Shown: positions 43,917-52,779, numbered from the stretch's first letter. The stretch is 64,000 bases of DNA from Mycolicibacterium psychrotolerans (GCF_010729305.1 NZ_AP022574.1:1674001-1738000), one strand, 5' to 3'. Translations and numbers: made by a program. The notes: generated by a model from the letters alone, not told the origin.

Positions 43917-44360
43917 CTAATTCGTGGTCCCCGCTTCCGAGAACGTCATCGCGTCCATGTTCCAGTAGCCGCGCAGGTTGGTGATCAGGCCCGCATCGTC
44001 GACCCGGTAGGTGAACACCCCACGGACCGTGGCGACGAAGCCATTGGGGAACGTGGTCTCCAGCACCAGGATGTAGGCGATCTCGCGTGCGCTGCTCGAG
44101 GGGAACGTCTCCTCGCAGGTGATGCGCAGCCGGTTGGGACCGATGTTGGTGTCGAAGAAGGCCGCGAGGGCCTCCTTGCCGCGCACCCCCGTGCCGTCGG
44201 GGTTGGTGACGGCCTCGCCGATCGGGTCCTCGACGACGATGTCGTCGGACATCAGGGCCAGCCAGCCCTCCCGGTCGCCGCTCTGGACGCAGCGCCACGA
44301 CGCGCGGGACGCGGCGACCACCGGTGCGAGCGCCACGGTGCCGTTTTCAGGATCGGTCAT
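43917..44360 (-). CDS. Ketosteroid isomerase-fold (SnoaL-like) protein, Rv0760c orthologue
   Basis: A 147-residue cone-fold protein strongly resembling Rv0760c, a structurally known steroid-binding protein of the delta-5-3-ketosteroid isomerase fold. Conserved stretches are SWRCVQSGDREGWLALMSDDIVVEDPIG, FDTNIGPNRL and GVFTYRVDDAGLITNLRGYWN. Isomerase activity is not assured for this branch; ligand binding is better supported. It lies 6 bp downstream of adhB and shares the sterol-enzyme operon. Confidence 0.92.
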   Translation of the reverse strand: MTDPENGTVALAPVVAASRASWRCVQSGDREGWLALMSDDIVVEDPIGEAVTNPDGTGVRGKEALAAFFDTNIGPNRLRITCEETFPSSSAREIAYILVLETTFPNGFVATVRGVFTYRVDDAGLITNLRGYWNMDAMTFSEAGTTN

Positions 44361-44366
44361 GCGGAC

Positions 44367-45500
44367 CTACCGGTCGGCGTCGGTGTATCGGATCACGCCG
44401 CGGATGTTGCGGCCCTCCAGCATGTCCTTGTAACCGTCGTTGATCTGCTCGAGCTTGTACTGCCGGGTCACCATGTCGTCGAGGTTCAGCCGGCCCGCCT
44501 TGTACATCGACAGCAGCTGAGGGATGTCGAAGTGCGGGTTGCCGCCGCCGAAGATGGTGCCCTGCAGGTTCTTCTGCAGCAGCGTGAGCATCGACAGGTT
44601 CAGCGTCACGTCGGAGCTGGCCATGTTCGCGACCGCGGTCACCACGCACGTGCCGCCCTTGGCGGTGATGTTGAGGTAGTTGTCGATCTCTTCGCCCTTG
44701 AGCTCACCGGTGGTGATGATGGTCTTCGAGGCCATCCGGCCCTGGGTGACCTCGGCGACGCCCATCATGGCGCTGCCGATGTCGGGGTAGACGTGCGTGG
44801 CGCCGAACTTGAGCGCCTGGTCGCGCTTCCACTCGACCGGGTCGATGGCGAAGATGTTGCGGGCCCCCGCATTGAGCGCGCCCTGCAGCGCACCCATGCC
44901 GACGCCGCCGATGCCGGCGATCACGACGTCGTCGCCGGGGCGGACGTGCGCGCTGCGCACCGCCGAGCCGTAGCCCGTGGTCACGCCGCAGCCGACGAGA
45001 CAGGCCACCTCGAACGGGATGGACGGGTCGATCTTCACCACGGAGCTCTTGTGGACGACCATGTACGGGCTGAACGTGCCGAGCAGGGTCATCGGGATGA
45101 CGGGGGTGCCGTCCTTGACCGCGTGAATGCGGTGGGTGTTGTCGGAGACCGCGGTGCCCTGCAGCAGCATCGCGCCCAGGTCGCAGAGGTTGCGCAGACC
45201 GGCCTGACAGGACGGGCACGAACCGCAGGACGGGATGAACGACAGCACCACGTGGTCACCGGGCTCGAGCCCCTCGACGCCCGGGCCCACCTCGGTGACG
45301 ATGCCGGCGCCCTCGTGGCCGCCCAGGACCGGGAAACCGGCCATCGGGATGTCGCCGGTGACCAGGTGGTGGTCGGAATGGCACATTCCGGACGCTTCCA
45401 TCTGGATCTTGACCTCGTCCTTGACGGGGTCGCCGATCTCGATCTCCTCGATCGACCAGGGCTGGTTGAACTCCCAGATCAGAGCGCCTTTGGTCTTCAT
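44367..45500 (-). CDS. adhB: Zinc-dependent (NDMA-type) alcohol dehydrogenase AdhB
   Basis: A 377-residue class III-like alcohol dehydrogenase, matching Rv0761c. Catalytic Zn ligands in GMCHSDHH, GGHEGAG and GCGVTTGYG; structural Zn Cys quartet in CGSCPSCQAGLRNLC; NAD loop GIGGVGMGA. The actinobacterial group keeps its nicotinamide tightly bound and uses an external acceptor such as a mycofactocin-type carrier. ATG at 45500 with AGGAG 4 bp upstream. A 13-bp palindrome lies 36 bp upstream. It may oxidise a hydroxylated sterol or terpenoid made by a nearby P450; inference. Confidence 0.93.
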   Translation of the reverse strand: MKTKGALIWEFNQPWSIEEIEIGDPVKDEVKIQMEASGMCHSDHHLVTGDIPMAGFPVLGGHEGAGIVTEVGPGVEGLEPGDHVVLSFIPSCGSCPSCQAGLRNLCDLGAMLLQGTAVSDNTHRIHAVKDGTPVIPMTLLGTFSPYMVVHKSSVVKIDPSIPFEVACLVGCGVTTGYGSAVRSAHVRPGDDVVIAGIGGVGMGALQGALNAGARNIFAIDPVEWKRDQALKFGATHVYPDIGSAMMGVAEVTQGRMASKTIITTGELKGEEIDNYLNITAKGGTCVVTAVANMASSDVTLNLSMLTLLQKNLQGTIFGGGNPHFDIPQLLSMYKAGRLNLDDMVTRQYKLEQINDGYKDMLEGRNIRGVIRYTDADR

Positions 45501-45535
45501 ATCTCCTGCTTTCGACGGGTGCCTCTGTCACCAGA

Positions 45536-45548
45536 CTAGAGGCTCTAG
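45536..45548. promoter_or_regulatory. 13-bp palindrome upstream of adhB
   Basis: CTAGAGGCTCTAG is a perfect 6-1-6 palindrome in the 90-bp gap between adhB and the Rv0762c-like gene. Its outer arms resemble the KstR box arms (CTAGA/TCTAG), but the core AACGTGTT is missing, so a different repressor is more likely. Confidence 0.5.
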
Positions 45549-45590
45549 TTAGCCACATCACACCGCCCCCAAGCAACCGCTTGGTGGTGT

Positions 45591-46130
45591 TCACCAGATC
45601 GGGACGGGGGCCTCGCCGAGGGGGTAGTACCCGGGCAGTTTCTCCCCGGCCAGCGAGCGCTCGATGCGCTTCTGCATGGTGGGGGTGAGGTCGCCCGACT
45701 CGATCAGCTTCAGGAACGCCTTCTGCACGTGGCCGAAGTCGAAGAAGTCGCGCTGCCATTCGATGAGCAACTGGTCGTTGAGCCGGAACCAGCTGCCGCC
45801 GATGCCGTAGATCTCGTCGCGCGAGCCGTCGCTCTTGTTGGCGATCTGCTTCCAGAAGCCGACGATCTCGTTCTGCTTCTCGTCGATGAGCACCTTCTGG
45901 TATTCGTAGACCCAGTTCTCCAGGCCCTCCATCTCCAAACCAAGCGCGACATCGCGGATCTCGTTCTTGTTGAGACACATGACGTCTTCTTTGGGGCCGA
46001 TGTTCCAGCCGTAGGTCGCGTCGTCGGTGTAGAAGTCCGCCAACGGTTTCCAGTCGCCCGCCTTCTCCGCGTCCTGGTTGGCCGTCAGCCAGCGCTGGAC
46101 CCAGTCCTCTAATTGTTCGCGTGACGCCAT
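45591..46130 (-). CDS. Rv0762c-like NTF2-fold protein of unknown function
   Basis: A 179-residue protein matching Rv0762c in length and position. The N-terminal ~130 residues have the NTF2/SnoaL look (LADFYTDDATYGWNIGPKED, IYGIGGSWFRLND), suggesting a ligand-binding cone fold like its neighbour Rv0760c; the C-terminal 45 residues are helical and charged. Trp and Tyr are abundant. No catalytic residues can be assigned. It lies 13 bp after the ferredoxin gene in the cyp51 operon. Confidence 0.85.
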   Translation of the reverse strand: MASREQLEDWVQRWLTANQDAEKAGDWKPLADFYTDDATYGWNIGPKEDVMCLNKNEIRDVALGLEMEGLENWVYEYQKVLIDEKQNEIVGFWKQIANKSDGSRDEIYGIGGSWFRLNDQLLIEWQRDFFDFGHVQKAFLKLIESGDLTPTMQKRIERSLAGEKLPGYYPLGEAPVPIW

Positions 46131-46143
46131 TGCGCTTGACCTT

Positions 46144-46353
<210 letters not shown>

Positions 46354-47712
46354 TCAGGCCCTGTCCTTGCGCCTGCGGTAGCGCACCTTCGCCGGTCGCG
46401 CCAACTGCACCACCATCTTGGAGTGATCATTGCGATAGGTCTCCGGCGGCTGCGCCATCTCGAACTCGTACTCGCGCAACAGCACCGAGAAGATCGCCTT
46501 GATCTGCATCTGGGCGAACGCCGCGCCCACGCAGCGGTGCTTGCCTGCGCCGAACGGGATCCACGTCCACCGGTTGATCAGGTCTTCCTGGCGCGGCTTC
46601 TCGTAGCGGTCGGGGTCGAACGCATCCGGATCGGGGAAGTCCTCGGGGATCCGGTTGGAGATGGCCGGGGACGCCGCCACCATCTGCCCCTTGTGGATCG
46701 GGTGTCCTGCCACCTCGAACTCGTCCTGGGCGACACGCATCAGGATGATCAGCGGCGGATGCAGTCGGAGAGTCTCTTTGAGCGCGTTGTCGATCTTCGG
46801 AATCTGGCGCAGCGCATGGAAACTCACCTCCTGGCCGTCGGCGTAGAGATCGTCGAGCTCCTGCTGGACCTGGGCGTGGTAGTCCGGGTGGCGCAGCAGC
46901 TCGATGAGCGTCCAGCTCGACGTTCCCGAGCTGGTGTGGTGGCCGGCGAACATCAGGGAGATGAACATGCCGGTGACCTCGTTGGCCGAGAAGCGCGGAT
47001 TGCCGTCGTCGTCCTTGATCGAGACCAGGACGTCGAGCAGGTCGCGGTCACTCTTGTCGGTGGGCGGGTTCGCGATGCGGCCGTTCATGACCTCCTGGAC
47101 CAACTCGACCAGGCTCGCCCGCGCCTCGTCACGGATGCGGAAGCTCTCGATCGGCAGGTAGGGGTCGACGTAGCAGAGCGGATCGGTGCCGCGTTCGAGC
47201 AGGTGGTAGTAGTTCGCGAACCGCGAGTCGAGCTGGTTGCGGAACTTCTGGCCGATGAGGCAGGCCGTCGACGTGTAGATGGTCAGCTCGGCGAAGAACT
47301 CCAGCAGGTCGATTTCGCCGTCGTCGCCCCAGTTCTCGATCATCCTGCGGACTTCGTTCTCGATCGTGGCGGCGTGGCCCTTCATCTGCTCGCCGCGCAG
47401 CGCGGTGTTGTGCAGCATCTCGGCCCGGCGCTCGGGGTCGGCGTCGAACACCACACCCTCACCGAAGATCGGCGTCATGAAAGGGTAGGCCTCGGCCTGG
47501 TTGAGCTCGCTGTCGCTGGAGCGGAAGAAGAACTCGTTGGCCTCGGCGCCGGAGAGCATCACCACCTGCTTGTCGGCGAGCTGGAACCAGCCGACGTCGC
47601 CGCATTCCTCGCGGATGCGCGTCATCAGGCCGATCGGGTCGGTGCGGAACTCCTCGAGGTGGCCGTGCTCGTCCTCACCACCTGAGACGCGGGGCACCAC
47701 TGGGGTGGTCAT
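46354..47712 (-). CDS. cyp51: Sterol 14-alpha-demethylase CYP51
   Basis: A 452-residue P450 almost identical in core to M. tuberculosis CYP51B1 (Rv0764c). Heme ligand Cys394 lies in FGAGKHRCVG, the I-helix is GMFISLMFAGHHTSSGTSSW with the CYP51-specific His before Thr, ETLRLHPP holds the Glu/Arg pair, and the CYP51 signature YPFMTPIFGEGVVFDA in the B-C region is intact. It demethylates 14-methyl sterols. ATG at 47712 overlaps the stop of the upstream SDR by 4 bp. Co-transcribed with its ferredoxin. Confidence 0.97.
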   Translation of the reverse strand: MTTPVVPRVSGGEDEHGHLEEFRTDPIGLMTRIREECGDVGWFQLADKQVVMLSGAEANEFFFRSSDSELNQAEAYPFMTPIFGEGVVFDADPERRAEMLHNTALRGEQMKGHAATIENEVRRMIENWGDDGEIDLLEFFAELTIYTSTACLIGQKFRNQLDSRFANYYHLLERGTDPLCYVDPYLPIESFRIRDEARASLVELVQEVMNGRIANPPTDKSDRDLLDVLVSIKDDDGNPRFSANEVTGMFISLMFAGHHTSSGTSSWTLIELLRHPDYHAQVQQELDDLYADGQEVSFHALRQIPKIDNALKETLRLHPPLIILMRVAQDEFEVAGHPIHKGQMVAASPAISNRIPEDFPDPDAFDPDRYEKPRQEDLINRWTWIPFGAGKHRCVGAAFAQMQIKAIFSVLLREYEFEMAQPPETYRNDHSKMVVQLARPAKVRYRRRKDRA

Positions 47713-48530
47713 GTCAGGTTCTCCTCGTTCAGCGTGAGCTTTTGGCGTTCCTTGGTGTCCGCCAGTGGGGCTTCGGGCTGCAGCTCCATGTTCGCGATGA
47801 AACCGCCCCGCGGGGTCTCGGCGACGAAGGTGATCGCCCTGGCGAGGTCGGCGGCGCGCAGGAAGTAGTCGTGACGGGCCTGGCCCCACTTGGCCCAGTC
47901 CTCCAGTGCGGGGCCGATCAGTTCGGCGGGCAGGCTCCAGCCCATCGAGGTCTTGGTGGGTCCGGGGTGCACGATCGACGCGCGCACGCCGGTGCCCTCG
48001 AGTTCCATCTGGTAGTTGTTCACCATGGCGACCAGCGCGGCCTTGGCCGCGCCGTAGGCGCCCATGTGCGGCCGTTGCCGCAACGCCACGTCGGAACCGA
48101 CGAAGATCAGATCTCCGCGGCGGCGTTCGAGCATGCCGGGCAGCACCGCGGTGGCGACGCGGTTGGCGCCGATGAGGTGGATCTGCACCTGCGACTCGAA
48201 CTGCTCGGTGCTGATCGCATCGAGCTTGCCGAAGTAGGTGTCGCCGGCGCCTGAGACGAGTACCTCGATGTCGCCGAGTTCGGAGGTGGTCTGCTCGACG
48301 GCGGCTTTGACCGAGTCGGGGTCGGTGACGTCGAGGTGCACCGCGACGGCTTCGCCGCCGGCGGCGCGGATCTGTTCGACGATCTCCTGGCATTTGTCCA
48401 CGCGGCGCGCGCCGAGCGCGACCGGAAAGCCGTGTGCGGCAAGGTCGACGGCGGTGGCCGCGCCGATACCGGAGGAGGCGCCGGCGACCAGTGCGGGTCG
48501 GCGGTCGGGCAGTGGTTCGAATCGAGGCAT
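47709..48530 (-). CDS. Short-chain dehydrogenase (Rv0765c-like)
   Basis: A 273-residue SDR. VAGASSGIGAATA near residue 16, the SGAG in place of NNAG near 91, Ser in FVGSDVAL (the usual Ser-Ser pair is altered) and Y/K in MGAYGAAKAAL. Lies between cyp123 and cyp51, 12 bp after the former, overlapping the latter. Likely a 3-keto or hydroxysteroid oxidoreductase acting with the P450s; activity inferred from context. Confidence 0.88.
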   Translation of the reverse strand: MPRFEPLPDRRPALVAGASSGIGAATAVDLAAHGFPVALGARRVDKCQEIVEQIRAAGGEAVAVHLDVTDPDSVKAAVEQTTSELGDIEVLVSGAGDTYFGKLDAISTEQFESQVQIHLIGANRVATAVLPGMLERRRGDLIFVGSDVALRQRPHMGAYGAAKAALVAMVNNYQMELEGTGVRASIVHPGPTKTSMGWSLPAELIGPALEDWAKWGQARHDYFLRAADLARAITFVAETPRGGFIANMELQPEAPLADTKERQKLTLNEENLT

Positions 48531-48542
48531 GTGACGGGTCCT

Positions 48543-49751
48543 TCAGCGCACTTCCACGTTGATGGGCAGGTGGGCGAATCCGCGGACGTTGCTCGAGTGG
48601 ACGCGGACGGCGTTGGCCTCGTCGACCTCGTATCCGCGGATTCGTTTGAACAGTTCGGCCAGCGCGACGCGGGCCTCCATGCGGGCCAGGTGCGCACCCA
48701 GGCAGAAGTGCGCGCCGCTGCCGAAACTCATCAGCTTCGAACCGATCTCGCGGCCGATGACGAAGTCGTCGGGGTTCTCGAAGACGCGCTCGTCGCGGTG
48801 CGCCGAGCCGGGCAGCAGCAACAGCACGTCACCGTCGGGGATCACGGTGTCATAGAGGGTGAGTTCCCCGACGACGGTGCGAGCGAGGACCTGGCTGGAC
48901 GTGTCGTAACGCAGCGTCTCCTCGACCCACAGCGGCACCCGGCTCAGGTCGTCGTACACCGGCTTCAGCTGATCGGGATTGCGGTGGCCCCAGAAAGCGG
49001 CATTGGCAAGCAGTTTGGTGGTCGTCTCGTTCCCGGCGATCACCATCAGGAACATGAAGCCCAGGATCTCGTCGTCGGTGAGGCGGTCCCCGTCGATCTC
49101 GGCCTCGAGCAGGGCTGAGGTCAGGTCGCCGGTGAGCGCCGCGCGGCGCTCGGCGACCATGTTCTGGTAGTAGACGATGAGGTTGATCGAGGCCTCGACC
49201 GCCGCGGGCGGGACGTCGGTGACCCCTTCGTCGCGGTGCATCACGCCGTCGGCCCAGGCGCGGACCTGCGCGCGATCGGCCTGCGGAACCCCCATCAGCT
49301 CGGAGATGACGTCCATCGGCAGCTTGCCCGCGAATTCGTCGACGTAGTCCACGGTTTCGCCGTCGGAGGCTTTCTCGAGCATGGTGTCGAGGTGGGCGAC
49401 CGCGATCTCGGTGACCCGGGGCTCGAGTTCGCGGATCCGGCGCGGGGTGAAGCCCTTGGAGACCAGGGTGCGCAGGCGCAGGTGGGCGGGATCGTCCATG
49501 GCGAGGAACGACATCGTCTTCGACGCGTGCGGACCGCGCGACGCCGGATCGAGCGACACCCCGAATTTGTTGGACAGCGTTGTGCTGTTGCGGAATCCGC
49601 TCAGCACGTCCTGGTGCCGCGACAACGCCCAGAAGCCCAGCTCGGAGTTGCGGTACAGCGGGGCCTCGTCACGCAGCCTCTGGTAGTACGGGTACGGATC
49701 TTCGTGGAAGTCGTAGTCGTACGGGTCGAGCAGGATCTCGCTCGTGGTCAT
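48543..49751 (-). CDS. cyp123: Cytochrome P450, CYP123 family
   Basis: A 402-residue P450, the same length as CYP123 (Rv0766c), in the same position next to cyp51. Heme ligand Cys350 in FGSGAHFCLGAHLAR, I-helix GFMFLMVIAGNETTTKL, and K-helix ETLRYDTS. ATG at 49751 overlaps the TetR stop by 4 bp (ATGA); the longer reading frame upstream is a shadow. Substrate not established for the family. The cyp51 ferredoxin three genes downstream is the likely electron source. Confidence 0.93.
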   Translation of the reverse strand: MTTSEILLDPYDYDFHEDPYPYYQRLRDEAPLYRNSELGFWALSRHQDVLSGFRNSTTLSNKFGVSLDPASRGPHASKTMSFLAMDDPAHLRLRTLVSKGFTPRRIRELEPRVTEIAVAHLDTMLEKASDGETVDYVDEFAGKLPMDVISELMGVPQADRAQVRAWADGVMHRDEGVTDVPPAAVEASINLIVYYQNMVAERRAALTGDLTSALLEAEIDGDRLTDDEILGFMFLMVIAGNETTTKLLANAAFWGHRNPDQLKPVYDDLSRVPLWVEETLRYDTSSQVLARTVVGELTLYDTVIPDGDVLLLLPGSAHRDERVFENPDDFVIGREIGSKLMSFGSGAHFCLGAHLARMEARVALAELFKRIRGYEVDEANAVRVHSSNVRGFAHLPINVEVR

Positions 49752-50344
49752 TTCTCGTCTCCGACGATGAGGCCGACCACGTAGCTGAGGCGGTCGGCGA
49801 TTTGGTGGTAGGTGAACGCGCCGCTGCCCGCGTTGACCAGCGCGCCGAAGAACGTCATCTCCAGCGCGGCCAGCGTGCGGGGATCGGCGTCGGGGCCGAC
49901 GGCCGAGCGGATGCGCCGGTGGATCTCGCCGCCGATCCGTTCGCGTACGGCGCGCACCGCGGGATCGTTGCCCGACAGCAGCGCCGTCGTGCACGCGGCC
50001 GCCACCTCGGGTTCGTCGGCCACCGTCAAGGCCATGCTGCGCAGCGTCTTCTCGACGCGGCTGGTTGTGCTGTCGTTGACGTCGGTGAAGTACTCGACCT
50101 GCTGCACGAGGTCGAGGTAGATCTCGGCGATAAGGTGGTTCTTCGACGAGAAGTACGTGTAGGCGGTGGCCGGTGCGACTTTCGCCCGTGCGGCCACTGC
50201 ACGCACGGTCAGTTCCGCGTAGGAGGTTTCGCGCAGCATCTCCAGGCCGGCGTCGAGCACCTTGCGGAACGTCTCTTCCTGCCGCCGATTGCGGCGCGCC
50301 GACCGGTCGGTCTCGGTGATCGCGGCGGCGGCATCACTGGACAC
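49748..50344 (-). CDS. TetR-family regulator (Rv0767c-like)
   Basis: A 198-residue TetR protein. The N-terminal helix-turn-helix is clear (ELTVRAVAARAKVAPATAYTYFSSKNHLIAE, residues ~44-74, no operator contact residues unusual); the ligand domain follows. GTG at 50344 lies inside the inverted repeat TGGACACATGTCCA, and related half-sites lie upstream of the divergent aldA, so it probably controls both directions and itself. It overlaps cyp123 by 4 bp, making it first in the cyp123-SDR-cyp51-ferredoxin operon. Confidence 0.9.
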   Translation of the reverse strand: MSSDAAAAITETDRSARRNRRQEETFRKVLDAGLEMLRETSYAELTVRAVAARAKVAPATAYTYFSSKNHLIAEIYLDLVQQVEYFTDVNDSTTSRVEKTLRSMALTVADEPEVAAACTTALLSGNDPAVRAVRERIGGEIHRRIRSAVGPDADPRTLAALEMTFFGALVNAGSGAFTYHQIADRLSYVVGLIVGDEK

Positions 50345-50351
50345 ATGTCCA
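50338..50351. promoter_or_regulatory. Candidate TetR operator overlapping the TetR start
   Basis: TGGACACATGTCCA is a 6-2-6 perfect inverted repeat (TGGACA/TGTCCA). It covers the TetR GTG, fitting autorepression. Confidence 0.65.
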
Positions 50352-50472
50352 ACATATCCGACAGCCGGCTCGACAGGCAAGTGGATCGATGAAACCCCTG
50401 ATGAAGATGGCAATTCCCCCGACAGGGCCAGGCGCTCTTGCTTGTCGAGCGCGGCGCGAGCTATGGTGCGAC

Positions 50473-50495
50473 GGACATATGCCGGACAACTGTCC
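50473..50495. promoter_or_regulatory. Candidate TetR operators upstream of aldA
   Basis: Two further copies of the same element lie side by side: GGACATATGCC (one mismatch) at 50473-50483 and GGACAACTGTCC (perfect arms) at 50484-50495. They are 24-46 bp before the aldA ATG. Confidence 0.6.
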
Positions 50496-50518
50496 AGAGA
50501 TGCAGACAGGGAGGTCGG

Positions 50519-51985
50519 ATGGGAATCCTGGCCGATCGCGAGAGCAGACTGCTCATCGACGGAAAGCTCGTCGCGGGGAGCGCGGGGACCTTTCCCACCG
50601 TGAACCCGGCAACCGAGGAGACGCTCGGGGTGGCCGCGGACGCGAGCGGCGACGACATGTCCGCGGCGATCGCTGCGGCGCGGCGCGCTTTCGACGAGAC
50701 CGGCTGGTTGACCGACACCGCGCTGCGGGTGCGCTGCATCCGCCAGTTGCAGCAGGCCATGCGGGACCACGTCGACGAGCTGCGCGAGTTGACGATGGCC
50801 GAGGTGGGTGCTCCCCGGATGCTGACCTCTGCGGCGCAGCTCGAGGGGCCGGTCGAGGACCTGAGTTTCTGTGCCGACACCGCTGAGTCCTACGCCTGGT
50901 CCACCGATCTGGGCATCGCGGCGCCGATGGGCATCAAGACGAGGCGCTCCGTCGCCCGGGAGGCCATCGGTGTCGTCGGCGCCATCACGCCGTGGAACTT
51001 CCCGCACCAGATCAACCTCGCGAAGATCGGGCCGGCGCTCGCGGCGGGGAACACCCTGGTGCTCAAGCCTGCTCCCGACACCCCCTGGGCTGCCGCGATT
51101 CTCGGCGAGTTGATCACCGAGCACACCGACTTCCCGGCCGGTGTCGTCAACATCGTGACCTCCAGCGACCACGGCGTGGGTGCGCTGCTCTCGCAAGACG
51201 CCCGGGTGGACATGGTGTCGTTCACCGGTTCCACCAACACCGGCCGCGCGGTGATGGCCGACAGCGCCGCGACCCTGAAGAAGGTGTTCCTCGAACTCGG
51301 CGGCAAGTCGGCGTTCCTCGTGCTCGACGACGCCGATCTCGCCGGCGCGTGTGCCATGGCGGCGTTCACCGCCTCGATGCACGCCGGGCAGGGTTGCGCG
51401 ATCACGACGCGGCTCGTGGTGCCGCGCAACCACTACGACGCGGCGGTCGAGGCGGCGGCGGCCACCATGGGCGGCCTCAAACCCGGAGATCCGACCGATC
51501 CGGGCACGATCTGCGGTCCACTGATCTCGGAGCGTCAGCGTGAACGGGTTCAGGGTTACCTCGATTCGGCGACCGCCGAGGGCGGCCGATTCGCCTGCGG
51601 CGGAGGACGTCCCGCCGACCGGGACATTGGTTACTTCATCGAGCCGACCGTGATCGCCGGGCTGGACAACACCGCGAAGGTCGCGCGGGAAGAGATCTTC
51701 GGTCCCGTGCTGACGGTGATCGCACACGACGGTGACGACGACGCCGTGCGCATCGCCAACGACTCCCCGTACGGCCTGTCCGGCACGGTGTTCTCCGGTG
51801 ACGAGCAGCGCGCCTCGGCGGTCGCGGCGCGTCTGCGCGTCGGCACGGTGAACGTCAATGGTGGCGTGTGGTATTCGGCCGACATGCCGTTCGGCGGCTA
51901 CAAGCAGTCCGGTATCGGGCGGGAGATGGGGCTCGCGGGTTTCGAGGAGTACCTCGAGATCAAGGCGATTGCCACGGCGGTGTGA
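50519..51985 (+). CDS. aldA: NAD-dependent aldehyde dehydrogenase AldA (Rv0768-like)
   Basis: A 488-residue aldehyde dehydrogenase. Oxyanion Asn160 (TPWNFP), general base Glu259 in LELGGKS and nucleophile Cys293 in GQGCAITTR are present; FTGSTNTGR is the cofactor loop. Oxidises an aldehyde to acid with NAD(P). ATG at 50519 with GGGAGG 5 bp upstream. First of a plus-strand operon (aldA, SDR, 3-HIBDH-like, CMD-like, unknown gene) divergent from the TetR-P450 operon. It may act on an aldehyde formed from the alcohol that AdhB oxidises; inference. Confidence 0.93.
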   Translation: MGILADRESRLLIDGKLVAGSAGTFPTVNPATEETLGVAADASGDDMSAAIAAARRAFDETGWLTDTALRVRCIRQLQQAMRDHVDELRELTMAEVGAPRMLTSAAQLEGPVEDLSFCADTAESYAWSTDLGIAAPMGIKTRRSVAREAIGVVGAITPWNFPHQINLAKIGPALAAGNTLVLKPAPDTPWAAAILGELITEHTDFPAGVVNIVTSSDHGVGALLSQDARVDMVSFTGSTNTGRAVMADSAATLKKVFLELGGKSAFLVLDDADLAGACAMAAFTASMHAGQGCAITTRLVVPRNHYDAAVEAAAATMGGLKPGDPTDPGTICGPLISERQRERVQGYLDSATAEGGRFACGGGRPADRDIGYFIEPTVIAGLDNTAKVAREEIFGPVLTVIAHDGDDDAVRIANDSPYGLSGTVFSGDEQRASAVAARLRVGTVNVNGGVWYSADMPFGGYKQSGIGREMGLAGFEEYLEIKAIATAV

Positions 51986-52014
51986 CATGCGAGCGGCGAA
52001 CTGAGGAGATGCCA

Positions 52015-52779
52015 GTGGGATTGTACGGAGACCAGTTCAAGGACAAGGTGGCCATCGTCACCGGCGCCGGAGGCGGCATCGGGCAGGCCTATGCCGAGGC
52101 GCTCGCCCGGGAGGGCGCGGCCGTCGTCGTCGCCGACATCAACACCGAGGGTGCGCAGAAGGTGGCGGACGGCATCACCGGCGAGGGACGCAACGCGCTC
52201 GCGGTGCGGGTCGACGTCTCCGATCCCGAGTCGGCCAAAGAGATGGCTGGGCAGACCCTTTCGGAGTTCGGCGGCATCGACTACCTGGTCAACAACGCGG
52301 CCATCTTCGGCGGGATGAAGCTCGACTTCCTGGTCACCGTCGACCCCGAGTACTACCGCAAGTTCATGAGCGTGAACCTCGACGGAGCCCTGTGGTGCAC
52401 CCGCGCGGTGTACCGCAAGATGGCCAAGCGCGGCGGCGGGGCGATCGTCAACCAGTCCTCCACAGCCGCCTGGCTTTACGCGAACTTCTACGGTCTGGCC
52501 AAGGTCGGCATCAACGGACTGACCCAGCAGCTCTCGCGTGAGCTCGGTGGGCAGAACATCCGGATCAACGCGATCGCACCGGGCCCGATCGACACCGAGG
52601 CCAACCGCACGACCACGCCGCAGGAGATGGTGGCCGACATCGTCAAGAACATCCCGCTGTCACGCATGGGGCAGCCCGACGACCTCGTGGGGATGTGTCT
52701 GTTCCTGCTGTCGGATCAAGCGAAGTGGATCACCGGGCAGATCTTCAACGTCGACGGCGGACAGATCATCCGGTCATGA
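52015..52779 (+). CDS. Short-chain dehydrogenase (Rv0769-like)
   Basis: A 254-residue FabG-like SDR: TGAGGGIGQAY near residue 16, NNAA near 92, catalytic Ser in NQSSTAAW, Y/K in FYGLAKVG, C-terminal QIFNVDGGQ. Very close to Rv0769. GTG 52015 is chosen because GAGGAG lies 6 bp before it; ATG 52009 would sit directly on the ribosome site. Starts 29 bp after aldA and overlaps the next gene by 4 bp. Confidence 0.9.
   Translation: MGLYGDQFKDKVAIVTGAGGGIGQAYAEALAREGAAVVVADINTEGAQKVADGITGEGRNALAVRVDVSDPESAKEMAGQTLSEFGGIDYLVNNAAIFGGMKLDFLVTVDPEYYRKFMSVNLDGALWCTRAVYRKMAKRGGGAIVNQSSTAAWLYANFYGLAKVGINGLTQQLSRELGGQNIRINAIAPGPIDTEANRTTTPQEMVADIVKNIPLSRMGQPDDLVGMCLFLLSDQAKWITGQIFNVDGGQIIRS

Noticed and set aside
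50345..51988. In-frame N-terminal extension of the TetR gene opposite aldA
   Set aside because: The extension is antisense to aldA and lacks TetR features; the TetR domain begins just after GTG 50344.
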